This document shows, in pieces, positions 51,054 to 60,022 of a stretch of DNA of 64,000 bases; positions within the stretch are counted from its first letter, which is position 1; each line of letters begins with the position of its first letter. The DNA lies in the NCBI GenBank assembly GCA_910579215.1, contig CAJTTN010000005.1, positions 53,358 through 117,357 on the forward strand, given 5' to 3'. The position numbers and the translations under genes were made by a program. The DNA is from an uncultured Anaeroplasmataceae bacterium (lineage in GTDB: Bacteria > Bacillota_I > Bacilli_A > Acholeplasmatales > Anaeroplasmataceae). Below the pieces are notes generated by a model. That model searched no databases. It was not told where the DNA came from and saw only the letters and a program-made list of their open reading frames with translations.

Positions 51054-51198
51054 ATTATGGCTTTAAGTTCTATAAAAAGAGCTCTACTTCTTATAGAATG
51101 GCTTGCAAATTGAATAGTCGTAGAGTGAGTTTCTTAATAATGAGATAGCGTGATGATAATTTAAAGGCTTTTTGCCTTGAAAACAATCACGTTTTTTT
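51054..51198 (+). ncRNA. Unrecognised structured RNA or leader with terminator
   Basis: A -10-like TATAGT at 51047-51052 precedes it. TTCTATAA (51068-51075) pairs with TTATAGAA (51091-51098), and loop bases CTCTAC (51082-51087) can pair with GTAGAG (51120-51125), a possible pseudoknot. CTTTAA (51061-51066) can pair with TTAAAG (51161-51166), which would compete with the final hairpin: CGTGAT (51149-51154) / ATCACG (51186-51191) with inner AAGGC/GCCTT, then seven Ts. This is the form of an attenuating leader ahead of the AbrB-like gene, or of a free small RNA. It matches no RNA family that I know. Confidence 0.55.
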
Positions 51199-51236
51199 AT
51201 TTTTAGGGTAAATAAAAAAGGAAAGAGGAATAAAAA

Positions 51237-51410
51237 ATGAAAAACGTGGAAAATATTAGGGTCGATGAAAATTTTAAAATTGAATTATCTGAAAGAATGA
51301 AGAAGCATCTAAACATCAACACAAGAGATGAACTAAAGGTATTATATACTGACGAGGCCTTAATTATTATGAAATCAGAGGTCTTTGGCGAAAAAATTTT
51401 AAAAAATTAG
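51237..51410 (+). CDS. Small AbrB/SpoVT-like DNA-binding protein
   Basis: A 57-residue frame begins MKNVENIRVDENFKIELSER and continues MKKHLNINTRDELKVLYTDEALIIMKSE, the swapped-hairpin AbrB pattern (Arg-x-Asp, then a helix, NxRDEL, and a hydrophobic last strand). GGAAAGAGG precedes the ATG. Such domains bind DNA as dimers, as antitoxins or transition-state regulators. There is no toxin-like gene next to it, so a regulator is more likely. It sits between a terminator-bearing RNA and the Hsp20 genes; its stop codon is inside the CIRCE-like element. Confidence 0.75.
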   Translation: MKNVENIRVDENFKIELSERMKKHLNINTRDELKVLYTDEALIIMKSEVFGEKILKN

Positions 51411-51433
51411 CACTCTTTTGTTGACAATGCCAA
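51407..51433. promoter_or_regulatory. CIRCE-like operator (HrcA) upstream of the Hsp20 genes
   Basis: TTAGCACTC (51407-51415) is an exact left arm of the CIRCE consensus. After precisely nine bases comes CAATGCCAA (51425-51433), matching six of nine positions of the right arm GAGTGCTAA. It overlaps the -35 of the Hsp20 promoter, where HrcA would block it. Confidence 0.6.
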
Positions 51434-51448
51434 AAAATGTGGTATACT
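51421..51448 (+). promoter_or_regulatory. Vegetative promoter for the Hsp20 genes
   Basis: -35 TTGACA (51421-51426), 16-nt spacer, -10 TATACT (51443-51448). A further inverted repeat, TTGGC ... GCCAA (about 51448-51483), lies in the leader. Confidence 0.75.
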
Positions 51449-51506
51449 ATAATTGTATTGGCAATATTATATATAGAGCGCCAAAAAAATAGAAAGGGTG
51501 ATTGTG

Positions 51507-51884
51507 ATGTTTATTTTTGATAATGTGTTTGATGAATTAAATAATTTCTTTTATGGGCAAGGAGGATATAAGAGCTTTCCAGTAGATATGGTAGAACTAC
51601 CAAATGGTTTTCAGATTATAGCTGAAATGCCAGGTGTAGAAAAAGAAAATATCCATATGAATTATGAGGATGGTATTCTTACCATAGAGGCAGATAGGAA
51701 AAAGGATGATAAAGCTAAATATTTAATTAGTGAACGTGATGTTACACATTTAAAAAGAAGTATAAACTTTGGAGATGTAAAAGAGGAATCCATTACTGCT
51801 AAGCTTGAAAATGGACTTTTAATAATAACTTTACTTACAAAGGTCCCAGAAGAAAAGCCTAAGAGAACTATTGTAATTGAATAA
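51507..51884 (+). CDS. Hsp20-family small heat shock protein
   Basis: The 125 residues are an alpha-crystallin domain: FPVDMVELPNGFQIIAEMPGVEKENIHMNYEDGILTIEA, then LKRSINFGDVKEESITAKLENGLLIITLLTK and the C-terminal I/V-x-I/V motif (IVIE). A holding chaperone that forms oligomers. Start chosen at the ATG at 51507, with AAAGGGTG upstream, over a GTG at 51498. A second Hsp20 gene follows 40 nt later. HrcA-type control is suggested by the operator upstream. Confidence 0.93.
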   Translation: MFIFDNVFDELNNFFYGQGGYKSFPVDMVELPNGFQIIAEMPGVEKENIHMNYEDGILTIEADRKKDDKAKYLISERDVTHLKRSINFGDVKEESITAKLENGLLIITLLTKVPEEKPKRTIVIE

Positions 51885-51924
51885 TAATTTAAAAGTAGCA
51901 TAAACTAAGAATGGAGTTGAGATT

Positions 51925-52332
51925 ATGTATTTTATTAAGAAAAATAATGAAGAAAAGAAAAACAATTTAGTAGATGATTTTCAAAATTTCTTTATGGACT
52001 CATTTTTTTCCAACAAGGCTTTAAAAACAGATATAATAGAAACAGAGAATTCTTATGTGTTAAAGGTTGATCTTCCAGGTGTAGATAAAAAGGCTGTTAC
52101 GCTTGATTTTAATAATCAATATCTTACGCTATCTGTTAATCAAGAAGAGGATAAGGAAGAAAAGGAACAACACTTTATTCGTAAAGAGCGTAGCCGTTTC
52201 TCCTATTCTAGAAGCTATTATTTAGATAAGGCAGATGAAACTAAAATTAAAGCTAAGCTTGATAATGGTATTCTAACTATTACTATAGGAAAATCAGAAG
52301 AGGAAATCAAGAAGTCAATTACTATTGATTAA
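51925..52332 (+). CDS. Hsp20-family small heat shock protein, second copy
   Basis: The 135 residues carry the alpha-crystallin pattern KTDIIETENSYVLKVDLPGVDKKAVTLDFNNQYLTLSV, FSYSRSYYLDKADETKIKAKLDNGILTITIGK and end KKSITID with the I-x-I motif. It differs clearly in sequence from the first copy, so the duplication is old and the two may form mixed oligomers. GGAG precedes the start. A terminator follows. Confidence 0.93.
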   Translation: MYFIKKNNEEKKNNLVDDFQNFFMDSFFSNKALKTDIIETENSYVLKVDLPGVDKKAVTLDFNNQYLTLSVNQEEDKEEKEQHFIRKERSRFSYSRSYYLDKADETKIKAKLDNGILTITIGKSEEEIKKSITID

Positions 52333-52338
52333 AAAAAT

Positions 52339-52376
52339 AAAGGTATACCGATTTTTTAAAGGTATATCTTTTTTCT
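52339..52376 (+). terminator. Intrinsic terminator after the Hsp20 pair
   Basis: AAAGGTATACC (52339-52349) pairs with GGTATATCTTT (52361-52371), with one G-T pair, followed by Ts. Confidence 0.8.
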
Positions 52377-52446
52377 TTTTTGGTAAAATGATATAATTAT
52401 AATTAAGAATTATGGCATTTTTTGAATATATTTGAATTTTTATGAA

Positions 52447-52475
52447 TTGACAAGAATTTTTAAAGATGCTATACT
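52447..52475 (+). promoter_or_regulatory. Promoter of the ABC-2 exporter operon
   Basis: -35 TTGACA (52447-52452), 17-nt spacer, -10 TATACT (52470-52475), 25 nt before the ATG. Confidence 0.8.
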
Positions 52476-52499
52476 AAATATATAAAGGAGAGTGTAGCT

Positions 52500-53210
52500 A
52501 TGCTAGAATTAAAGGCAGTATCAAAAACATATAAAAAATCTAAAGCCAAGGCTATAGATTCTATTAATCTTAAAATAGAAGATGGAGATATTTATGGATT
52601 TATTGGACCTAATGGGGCTGGAAAATCTACCACGATAAAATGTATTACAGGAATACATACCTTTGAAGAAGGGGAGATTCTTCTTGATGGTGTGTCTATA
52701 AAAGAAAATCCAATCCAGTGTAAACAAAAAATGGCTTATGTACCAGATAATCCAGATGTATATGAAAATTTAAGTGGAATTTCCTATATTAATTTTATTT
52801 GTGATATTTACGGAGTTGGAGAAGAAAGAAATTCTCTTATCCATCAATATGCTGATCTATTTGGCATTAAAGATCGATTATCAGATCATATAAAAAATTA
52901 TTCTCATGGTATGAAGCAAAAAATTGTATTAATTGCTGCATTAGTTCATAAGCCTAAGCTATTGGTTCTAGATGAACCCTTTGTGGGATTAGACCCTAAA
53001 GCTTCCTTTGATTTAAAGGAAATTATGAAAAGCCTTTGTAGTCAAGGAACCATGATTTTTTTCTCATCGCATGTTTTAGAGGTGGTAGAAAAGCTTTGCA
53101 ATAAAATTGCTATAATAAAGGATGGAAAGATAATAGCGAGTGGAGATTTGGAAAGTGTTCGTGGAGATTCTTCCTTAGAAAATGTTTTTTTGGAGTTATT
53201 TCATGAGTAA
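52500..53210 (+). CDS. ABC exporter ATP-binding protein
   Basis: The 236 residues show Walker A GPNGAGKST, the Q-loop MAYVPDNPDVYENL, signature YSHGMKQK, Walker B LLVLDEPFVGLDP and the H-loop FFSSHVLEVVE. This is the pattern of ATPases paired with ABC-2-type exporters. The partner permease starts inside the last eight bases of this gene. The substrate is unknown; drug, peptide or bacteriocin export or tolerance are the usual roles. Confidence 0.93.
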   Translation: MLELKAVSKTYKKSKAKAIDSINLKIEDGDIYGFIGPNGAGKSTTIKCITGIHTFEEGEILLDGVSIKENPIQCKQKMAYVPDNPDVYENLSGISYINFICDIYGVGEERNSLIHQYADLFGIKDRLSDHIKNYSHGMKQKIVLIAALVHKPKLLVLDEPFVGLDPKASFDLKEIMKSLCSQGTMIFFSSHVLEVVEKLCNKIAIIKDGKIIASGDLESVRGDSSLENVFLELFHE

Positions 53211-54792
53211 ACCAGGTCTAGCATTATTAAAAGTCAGCTTATCTCAAAGCTTTGATTTTCGAAAAAAGGATAAAATTAAAAATGTATCTATGCTTGTTCC
53301 TATAATTTTAATATTTATAGGAGGGTGTCTTTTAGCATCTATTTATAGTTTTTTCTTTAGCTTTATACTTTTAGATTCTAAAAATGGCGAGCAATTACAT
53401 AAGGTTTTATATGCAATGGCTGGAATTGCCTCTTTACTAGGAATTGTAACAGGTTTTACCAAAGTAAAAGGAACGCTATTTGGGGGAAACGACTATGATA
53501 TGTTGGCCTCCTTGCCTATTCCGAAAAGAAATATAATTTTTGTTAAACTATTTAGTCTCTATTTGATTCAATTCTTTTATACTGCTATCTTTGTTCTTCC
53601 TGCCACTGGAATTGTAGCATTTATGGGGAAACAACCTCTATGGCTATTGGATGGACTACTTCTATTAATATTATCCCCAGTATTTCCGTTATTCATTGCT
53701 GGATCTTTAGGAATTCTTATCGGCTTAATTTCAGATCGGTTTCGATTTGGAAATGTTATTACTGTCCTATTCTATATCGTATTTTTAATGGCTATTATGT
53801 ATTCCTCTTTTTTAATGAACTCAGGTGGTGGGACAGAGGAATATGATATTATAGGCTTGCTTCGTCTTTTATCTATTATGGGATGGATAAATCCTTTCTC
53901 TAAGCTTCTGACATTAGAAATGATAGGCGTAAATCAAGCTCTTTACATTGCCTCTACTTTGATTTTGTTAACAGGTATGATTTATTTATTTGCAAGATGC
54001 TATGATTATTATCATGTATTAATGACCTCTACTAGAACAAGTATTAAATATGTACAAAAGATGCAAAAAAGAAGAGGGCAATTTAAGGCTTTATTCTTTT
54101 TAGATGTCAAAAGATATTTCACATCTAAAATGTATCTTTTAAATACGATTACAGGGGGAATCATGTGCATATTGGTTACCGCCATTATGTTCTTTTCTTT
54201 TAAAACTGTGAAAGATCCTGAAGCGATGACAATCTTTAAAGAGATAGCTCCTTATATGGTATTAATTGTGGTATGGTGTGTAGGTATGGCTGTACCATCA
54301 GCAGTTTCCATTAATATGGAGGGGAAAACAATGTGGCAAATAAAAACATTACCAATAAGCTATAAGCAGTATGCATTAAGTAAGGTATTGCTATCCTATC
54401 TTGTGCTTGCCCCATTCGTATTAATTTCCTCTATTCTTTTAACTATTTTTACGGGCTTTACCTTAGCTTCTGCTATTGTTAATTTTATATTACCGCAAGT
54501 TTATATCCTAAGTATGTCACTTTTAGGACTATTGGTTAATTCATATTTTTATAAATTAAAATGGAGTAATGAAACAGAGGCAGTAAAAAATTCCTCAGGT
54601 ATGCTTATATCTATGGTATTAGATTTTGCTTATACAGGAATATTATGTGTTTTGTTACTTGTACCTGGACTATTAGGGTTTTATCTGCTTGGGGCAATCG
54701 TTGCAATCCTCTTTGTCATAGGTATGGCAATCTTATTCTATATTCTCGTTTTAAAGCTTTCTGTGTCTAGTATAGAACATATAGAGTGTTAA
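53203..54792 (+). CDS. ABC-2-type exporter permease
   Basis: The 529-residue protein starts MSKPGLALLKVSLSQSF, with GGAG seven bases upstream and within the last codons of the ATPase gene (ATGAGTAA overlap), so it is translationally coupled. It has about 12 hydrophobic spans in two halves, with a cytosolic part near residues 265-310 (YVQKMQKRRGQFKALFFLD). Full-length two-half permeases like this form the whole channel. Substrate unknown. Confidence 0.87.
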   Translation: MSKPGLALLKVSLSQSFDFRKKDKIKNVSMLVPIILIFIGGCLLASIYSFFFSFILLDSKNGEQLHKVLYAMAGIASLLGIVTGFTKVKGTLFGGNDYDMLASLPIPKRNIIFVKLFSLYLIQFFYTAIFVLPATGIVAFMGKQPLWLLDGLLLLILSPVFPLFIAGSLGILIGLISDRFRFGNVITVLFYIVFLMAIMYSSFLMNSGGGTEEYDIIGLLRLLSIMGWINPFSKLLTLEMIGVNQALYIASTLILLTGMIYLFARCYDYYHVLMTSTRTSIKYVQKMQKRRGQFKALFFLDVKRYFTSKMYLLNTITGGIMCILVTAIMFFSFKTVKDPEAMTIFKEIAPYMVLIVVWCVGMAVPSAVSINMEGKTMWQIKTLPISYKQYALSKVLLSYLVLAPFVLISSILLTIFTGFTLASAIVNFILPQVYILSMSLLGLLVNSYFYKLKWSNETEAVKNSSGMLISMVLDFAYTGILCVLLLVPGLLGFYLLGAIVAILFVIGMAILFYILVLKLSVSSIEHIEC

Positions 54793-54830
54793 AAAATTTA
54801 AAAATTTCATAGAATTAAAAAGGAGAAAAA

Positions 54831-56060
54831 ATGAAAAATTTAAAAGAAGATCAAGAAATATTTAGGGCAGTAGAGGAAGAAGCAAATCGACAGGCTTTGC
54901 ATATAGAGCTAATTGCTTCTGAAAATTTTGTTTCACAAGCTGTTCTTGAAGCACAAGGAAGTATATTAACTAATAAGTATGCCGAGGGCTATAGCCGTAA
55001 AAGATATTATGGTGGCTGTGAATTTATTGATAAGGTTGAGGATATAGCTATTGCTAGAGCTTGTCAATTATTTCATGCAAAATATGCTAACGTACAGCCC
55101 CATTCTGGGTCTCAGGCAAATATGGGAGCTTATGGAGCCCTCTTATCTATAGGAGATACTATTCTTGGGATGTCTTTAGATGCAGGAGGACATTTAACGC
55201 ATGGCTATGATAAAAGCTTTAGTGGTAAGCTTTATAAATCCTACTCTTATGGACTGAATGAACAAGGATACATTGACTATGATGAGGTAGAAGCACTTGC
55301 AAAGAAGGTTCATCCTATGCTTATTGTTGCAGGAGCAAGTGCCTATTCCAGAAGAATTGATTTCAAAAGATTTCGAGAAATAGCTGATACAGTTGGTGCC
55401 TATTTAATGGTAGATATGGCCCATATTGCAGGCTTGGTTGCTGCTGGGTTGCATCCAAATCCTATGGATTTTGCTGATATTGTAACCTCTACAACCCATA
55501 AGACCTTACGTGGTCCTCGAGGAGGGATTATCCTTACAAATAATGAAGCTATTGCAAAAAGAATCAATTCTTATGTTTTTCCTGGAATCCAAGGAGGACC
55601 TTTAATGCATGTTATTGCAGCTAAAGCAGTAGCATTTAAAGAGGCTCTACAGGAGGACTTTAAGGTATATGCTAAGCAAATTATTTCAAACTGTAAGGCT
55701 TTAGCAGAGGAACTTCAGCATTTGGGGTATAAGCTTATTTCTGGAGGAACAGATAATCATTTGGTTTTGGTAGATATTTTTAATAGTGTAGGCGTAACTG
55801 GAAAAACAGCAGAGGATATATTATATTCAGTTCATATTACCTGTAATAAGAATGCAATTCCACATGACACACAAAAACCAACCATTACATCTGGCTTACG
55901 ATTAGGTACTGCAGCTATTACTACTCGAGGCTTTAATGAAGAGGATTGTAGACAAGTGGCCAGATGGATAGATAGAGCCTTAAGAAATTATAAAGATGAA
56001 GGTGTTCTAAAGGAAGTTAAATCTGAAGTAATTGCTAAAATGAAATCTCTCGCAGAATAA
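54831..56060 (+). CDS. glyA: Serine hydroxymethyltransferase
   Basis: The 409 residues contain [42 protein letters not shown], the HSGSQAN stretch and the PLP lysine in [17 protein letters not shown]. It swaps serine and glycine with tetrahydrofolate and supplies one-carbon units. AAAGGAG precedes the ATG. Monocistronic, bounded by a terminator. Confidence 0.97.
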   Translation: MKNLKEDQEIFRAVEEEANRQALHIELIASENFVSQAVLEAQGSILTNKYAEGYSRKRYYGGCEFIDKVEDIAIARACQLFHAKYANVQPHSGSQANMGAYGALLSIGDTILGMSLDAGGHLTHGYDKSFSGKLYKSYSYGLNEQGYIDYDEVEALAKKVHPMLIVAGASAYSRRIDFKRFREIADTVGAYLMVDMAHIAGLVAAGLHPNPMDFADIVTSTTHKTLRGPRGGIILTNNEAIAKRINSYVFPGIQGGPLMHVIAAKAVAFKEALQEDFKVYAKQIISNCKALAEELQHLGYKLISGGTDNHLVLVDIFNSVGVTGKTAEDILYSVHITCNKNAIPHDTQKPTITSGLRLGTAAITTRGFNEEDCRQVARWIDRALRNYKDEGVLKEVKSEVIAKMKSLAE

Positions 56061-56072
56061 ATAATTTAGACT

Positions 56073-56107
56073 GCTCATTAAACAAATTTAAGTTTAATGG
56101 GCTTTTT
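56073..56107 (+). terminator. Intrinsic terminator after glyA
   Basis: GCTCATTAAAC (56073-56083) pairs with GTTTAATGGGC (56092-56102), then TTTTT. Confidence 0.88.
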
Positions 56108-56165
56108 CTATAATTAAGCATTTATTTTGTTTGCTTTATGAAACAAAATGATTTACAATAGTAAT

Positions 56166-56227
56166 GTAAGCGTTCTTATTTTTTTATAGAAATTAGGCTT
56201 ACGTAGTTTAACTTTACTATGACGTAA
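56166..56227. repeat. Nested inverted repeats before the rnf operon
   Basis: GTAAGC (56166-56171) mirrors GCTTAC (56197-56202), and TTACGT (56199-56204) mirrors ACGTAA (56222-56227), so the middle element can pair with either side. They lie 36-98 nt before rnfC and may be an operator or a switching leader. Arms are only six bases, so chance is possible. Confidence 0.4.
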
Positions 56228-56263
56228 AGTATTTTAATTATAAAAAAATTAGGAGGGGTTTTA

Positions 56264-57553
56264 GTGATAGGAAAAACAAGGCAAATTACAGGTGCTGTTT
56301 CTACTGTCAGCTTACCTACGTTACGATATCTAGAGCCAGAATATATTTATATGGCTGTAACGAATGCTAGATGTGCTGAGGCTGAAATCAATGTTAAGGT
56401 TGGAGATAAGGTTAAAATAGGACAAATACTAGGAATAAGAAAGGGGCCTTTTTTTGAACAGCCGATTCATTCAACAGTTTCTGGAGAAGTAGTAGGGTTT
56501 GTTAAAAAATTTCATCGTAGTGGAAAATTAACAGAGTTTATACAAATAAAAAATGATAAAAAGGATGAATGGATTAGTCCAGAAATTCCTAGAAGTGATG
56601 AAGAAATTGATCAGTTAACCTTAGAGGATTATGCAAGAATTACAAAAGAGGTTGCGTTAGTAGGCTTAGGTGGAAGTTCATTTCCAACCTACATAAAATT
56701 TCAAACGAAGGATCCAATTCATACGATCTTGATTAATGGAGTAGAATGTGAGCCTTATATTTCTTCAGATCATCGCATGATGCTTGAGCATCCAAGACGA
56801 GTAATTTTAGGTACTAGCTATGCTATGAAGGCCTTTAAGGCCAAAAAGGGATTAATCTGTATTAAGAAAAAATATCAGGATTTATATGATTGCTTAACTG
56901 CAGAGCTTACCCGTTTTCCAGATTTAAATATAGAGGTTTGTCGTGTGGGAAATTATTATCCTCAAGGCTGGGAGATTGAAATGATTAAATCTGCTTTAGG
57001 GATAAAGGTGCCTGCAGGTGTTTTACCTGCCAAGCTAGGACTTATGGTATTTAATGTATCGACTATAGTGGGACTATATCGTGCTATAAAATATAATCAG
57101 CCTGTCATAAAAAGAAATTATACTTTATCTGGGGATGGTATTAACCTACCACAAAATATACGATTAAGAATAGGGACCTCTTTAAAGGAATTAATTGATG
57201 TATGTGGAGGCTATAAGGGAGAAGAAAATAAGGTTCTTATCATGGGAGGACCTATGATGGGGGCTAATCTTGTACGTGATGATGCAGTGATCACTAAAAC
57301 CTGTACCTCAACGATTATTTTAAATGAAAAGCCTATTCATGAAGAGCCTTGTGTTCATTGTGCTTCCTGTGTCTATTCCTGTCCTGCTGGATTACAGCCG
57401 ATTCAAATTATGCAGGCAGTTAAAAATAAGGATAAGGACGCATTGCTTCGGTTGAATGTGAAATCCTGTATACTTTGTGGAATGTGTACATATTCTTGTA
57501 CTTCAAAAATACATTTAACAGATTATTGCCGTAAGGCGAAGCGAATGATATAG
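56264..57553 (+). CDS. rnfC: Rnf complex subunit C
   Basis: The 429 residues have an N-terminal barrel-sandwich domain, the FMN/NADH-binding GLGGSSFPT (135-143) with INGVECEPY, and two 4Fe-4S clusters: C363-x2-C366-x2-C369-x3-C373 and C402-x2-C405-x2-C408-x3-C412. It starts at GTG with AGGAGGGG upstream. RnfC is the peripheral NAD(H)-reacting subunit of the complex that moves electrons between ferredoxin and NAD+ while pumping Na+ or H+. First gene of a seven-gene operon. Confidence 0.96.
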   Translation: MIGKTRQITGAVSTVSLPTLRYLEPEYIYMAVTNARCAEAEINVKVGDKVKIGQILGIRKGPFFEQPIHSTVSGEVVGFVKKFHRSGKLTEFIQIKNDKKDEWISPEIPRSDEEIDQLTLEDYARITKEVALVGLGGSSFPTYIKFQTKDPIHTILINGVECEPYISSDHRMMLEHPRRVILGTSYAMKAFKAKKGLICIKKKYQDLYDCLTAELTRFPDLNIEVCRVGNYYPQGWEIEMIKSALGIKVPAGVLPAKLGLMVFNVSTIVGLYRAIKYNQPVIKRNYTLSGDGINLPQNIRLRIGTSLKELIDVCGGYKGEENKVLIMGGPMMGANLVRDDAVITKTCTSTIILNEKPIHEEPCVHCASCVYSCPAGLQPIQIMQAVKNKDKDALLRLNVKSCILCGMCTYSCTSKIHLTDYCRKAKRMI

Positions 57554-57564
57554 GAGGAAGGAAA

Positions 57565-58704
57565 ATGAAATTAGTTGCGCAAAGTGCTCCTTATATTCGT
57601 AAGCCAGTTTCTGTGAAGCGAATGATGCTTGACGTTTTACTTGCTTTAATGCCAGTAGTATTATTTGCATGTATACAAAATGGGTGGAGCGGTATTTATG
57701 TATTTTTAATTTCAACGGCAACAATGCTTATAGCCGAATGGCTTTGTCATATGTTTATTAAGTGGCCAAAGGGATTAAAATGGAAACAATTATTCAGTAA
57801 AACAGGATTTTTAAAAATTAAACAGCAATATAGTATAAATAATATACTAGCTCCTTTAATTTCAGCATGGATTTATGCTTTGATTATGCCTGCTGGATGC
57901 AATGGATATGTTGTATTTATTGGAGCGTTTTTTGGAATTTTTATTGGTAAAATGATTTTTGGTGGTTTGGGAAGTAATATATTTAATCCTGCAGCTACAG
58001 GCCGTGTCTTTGTTGGTGTTTGCTTTGGCTCTAAGCTTGTCTATGGACAAGGTGGTGTCGATGTATCAGCATCTGGTACACCGCTTGCTATCGTTAAAGG
58101 AGACTTAGGTATGCTTGGTAAGGCATTGAATGAATATAGCCTATTAGATTTATTTTTAGGGCAAGTTCCTGGCTCTATGGGTGAGGTTTGTTCAATTCTA
58201 ATTCTTGTTGGTGGATTATATTTATTTATTAGAAGAAGTGCAGATTTGAGAGCTTTTTTATCTATGATAGGAAGCTTTGCTATTATAACACTTGTTGTAA
58301 GTATTACAGCCTATTTTATTATAAATCCATCCAGTACGAATTTAGAGAATTCATGGAATATATTTGATTTATTTATGTTTGAGATGCTTTCTGGTGGCTT
58401 GCTTTTTGGAGCAGTATTTATGATAACTGATCCTGTCACATCACCTACAACTAAATTTGGGCGTATTGCCTTTGGTACAATGGCAGGGATTATAACTGCA
58501 CTTATACGTTATTGTGGTGCCTATCCTGAGGGAGTAGCATTTTCTATTTTAATTGCAAATATGTTTGCTCCAACCTTAGATTATTTAATGCGGGGAAGAA
58601 AAAATTCTTATTCCTGGAAGCAGCTATTAGGCTTGGCAATATCTATGATTGTAATTTGCTTAATTGTGGGATTTTCTGTTGCTTCCCAGTTAGGAGGTTT
58701 GTAA
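57565..58704 (+). CDS. rnfD: Rnf complex subunit D
   Basis: The 379 residues begin LVAQSAPYIRKPVSVKRMMLDVLLALMP and contain about nine spans, with FNPAATGRVFVG and DPVTSPTTKFGR. The likely covalent FMN site is T172 in SASGTPLA (58078-58080); many RnfD/NqrB proteins have S-G-A-T there, so this one is a variant. The Thr would be modified by ApbE, whose gene is at the left edge. Starts 11 nt after rnfC, preceded by AGGAGG. Confidence 0.95.
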   Translation: MKLVAQSAPYIRKPVSVKRMMLDVLLALMPVVLFACIQNGWSGIYVFLISTATMLIAEWLCHMFIKWPKGLKWKQLFSKTGFLKIKQQYSINNILAPLISAWIYALIMPAGCNGYVVFIGAFFGIFIGKMIFGGLGSNIFNPAATGRVFVGVCFGSKLVYGQGGVDVSASGTPLAIVKGDLGMLGKALNEYSLLDLFLGQVPGSMGEVCSILILVGGLYLFIRRSADLRAFLSMIGSFAIITLVVSITAYFIINPSSTNLENSWNIFDLFMFEMLSGGLLFGAVFMITDPVTSPTTKFGRIAFGTMAGIITALIRYCGAYPEGVAFSILIANMFAPTLDYLMRGRKNSYSWKQLLGLAISMIVICLIVGFSVASQLGGL

Positions 58705-58705
58705 A

Positions 58706-59266
58706 ATGAAAAAATATGCATTAACTGCTATGATATTAACCATGATTGCGGGTGTTTGTGCAGCTCTAATTGCTAGTGTTAATTTGTTTACTGCTCCTAT
58801 CATTAAAAAAAATAATGAGGAAAAAAAGGCAAGACTTTGTCAAGAAATTTTTGAAACCTATGCTGCAGAGCAATCTCAAATCATTACAGAGGATTTTACC
58901 TCAGATTCTATAGAGGAAATTATAGTTTCTTATGACGCTGAGGGGACATTTTTAGGATTCATATACACTGTAAAAGGATCTAATGGTTATGGAGAAATTA
59001 AATTATTGTTAGGTATTACTAAAGAAGAGAAGCTTGCAGGCATACAATTCATCACGAATGGTCAATCCTTTGCTAGTGAAACTAATACGCATCTTGAGAA
59101 TCAATATAAAAATGATATGACAGAGTCAGATGTAGATAATATGGACCTTTCTAATCCAGATGTAACTGCAGGAGCTACCTATGCATCAAAGCTTATTCGT
59201 AGCTTAGTAAAGGTTGCCTTTGCGGATGTAAAGACAAGGGGAAATCAAGAAGGAGGGATTAAGTAA
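58706..59266 (+). CDS. rnfG: Rnf complex subunit G
   Basis: The 186 residues have one N-terminal membrane span (about 7-30) and an FMN-binding domain (SNGYGEIKLLLGI). T158 in D152-VTAGAT158-YAS is the expected covalent FMN site for ApbE. RnfG passes electrons on the outer face between RnfD and RnfE/A. The gene follows rnfD by one base and overlaps rnfE by one base. Confidence 0.94.
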   Translation: MKKYALTAMILTMIAGVCAALIASVNLFTAPIIKKNNEEKKARLCQEIFETYAAEQSQIITEDFTSDSIEEIIVSYDAEGTFLGFIYTVKGSNGYGEIKLLLGITKEEKLAGIQFITNGQSFASETNTHLENQYKNDMTESDVDNMDLSNPDVTAGATYASKLIRSLVKVAFADVKTRGNQEGGIK

Positions 59267-60021
59267 TGGAACAAGCTAAAGAAAAGCCTATAAAAGAGAA
59301 ATCTTTAAAGCTTAAATCCTTCTTAGCTGGAATTATTAAAGAGAATCCAGTTTTCGTTGGCTTGCTAGGAATGTGTCCGACATTAGCAACGACGAAATCC
59401 TTAGAATCAGCATTTGGTATGGGTATTCTTGTTATACTTACCTTAATTGGTTCTAATGTTTTAATCTCCTTATTGCGTAAGATAATTCCTTCAGAAATTA
59501 AAATTCCTTGCTATATTGTAATTATAGCTACATTTGTTACGATTATCAAAATGCTATCTGAAGCATTTTTACCAGAGCTATATGCTAGTTTAGGTGTTTT
59601 CATTTCTCTTATCGTGGTTAATTGTATCATTTTAGGAAGAGCAGAGGCCTTTGCTTCAAAGAATGGGCCCTTATTATCCCTATTCGATGCCTTAGGCATG
59701 GGTATTGGCTTTACGATAGCGTTATGTATTATGGGAGTTATTCGTGAGGTATTAGGAACAGGTGGTCTAACCTTTGGTGTATATTTTACATTCCTTCCTT
59801 TGGTAAGTTTTACGCCTCTTGCAGAGTATGCAATTAAGCTATTTATATTACCTGCTGGTGGATTTTTAACCTTAGGTTGTATATTAGCAGTCATGACCTT
59901 TTGTAAAAATCATAAGGATGAAAAAAAATTAGAAGAGGAAAGAAAAAGAATAGAAGAATTAAAAGCAAAAAAGGCTGCAGAATTAGCAGCGAAAAAAGCG
60001 AGTATAGAGGAGGCGAAGTAA
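59266..60021 (+). CDS. rnfE: Rnf complex subunit E
   Basis: The 251 residues have six spans with the conserved GMCPTLATTKSLESAFGMG and VNCIILGRAEAFASKNGPL, the half-helices that hold a membrane Fe centre with RnfA. A charged, Lys/Glu/Ala-rich tail (about 215-251) extends past the usual end and looks like a coiled coil in the cytosol. Starts on the overlap with rnfG. Confidence 0.95.
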   Translation: MEQAKEKPIKEKSLKLKSFLAGIIKENPVFVGLLGMCPTLATTKSLESAFGMGILVILTLIGSNVLISLLRKIIPSEIKIPCYIVIIATFVTIIKMLSEAFLPELYASLGVFISLIVVNCIILGRAEAFASKNGPLLSLFDALGMGIGFTIALCIMGVIREVLGTGGLTFGVYFTFLPLVSFTPLAEYAIKLFILPAGGFLTLGCILAVMTFCKNHKDEKKLEEERKRIEELKAKKAAELAAKKASIEEAK

Positions 60022-60022
60022 T

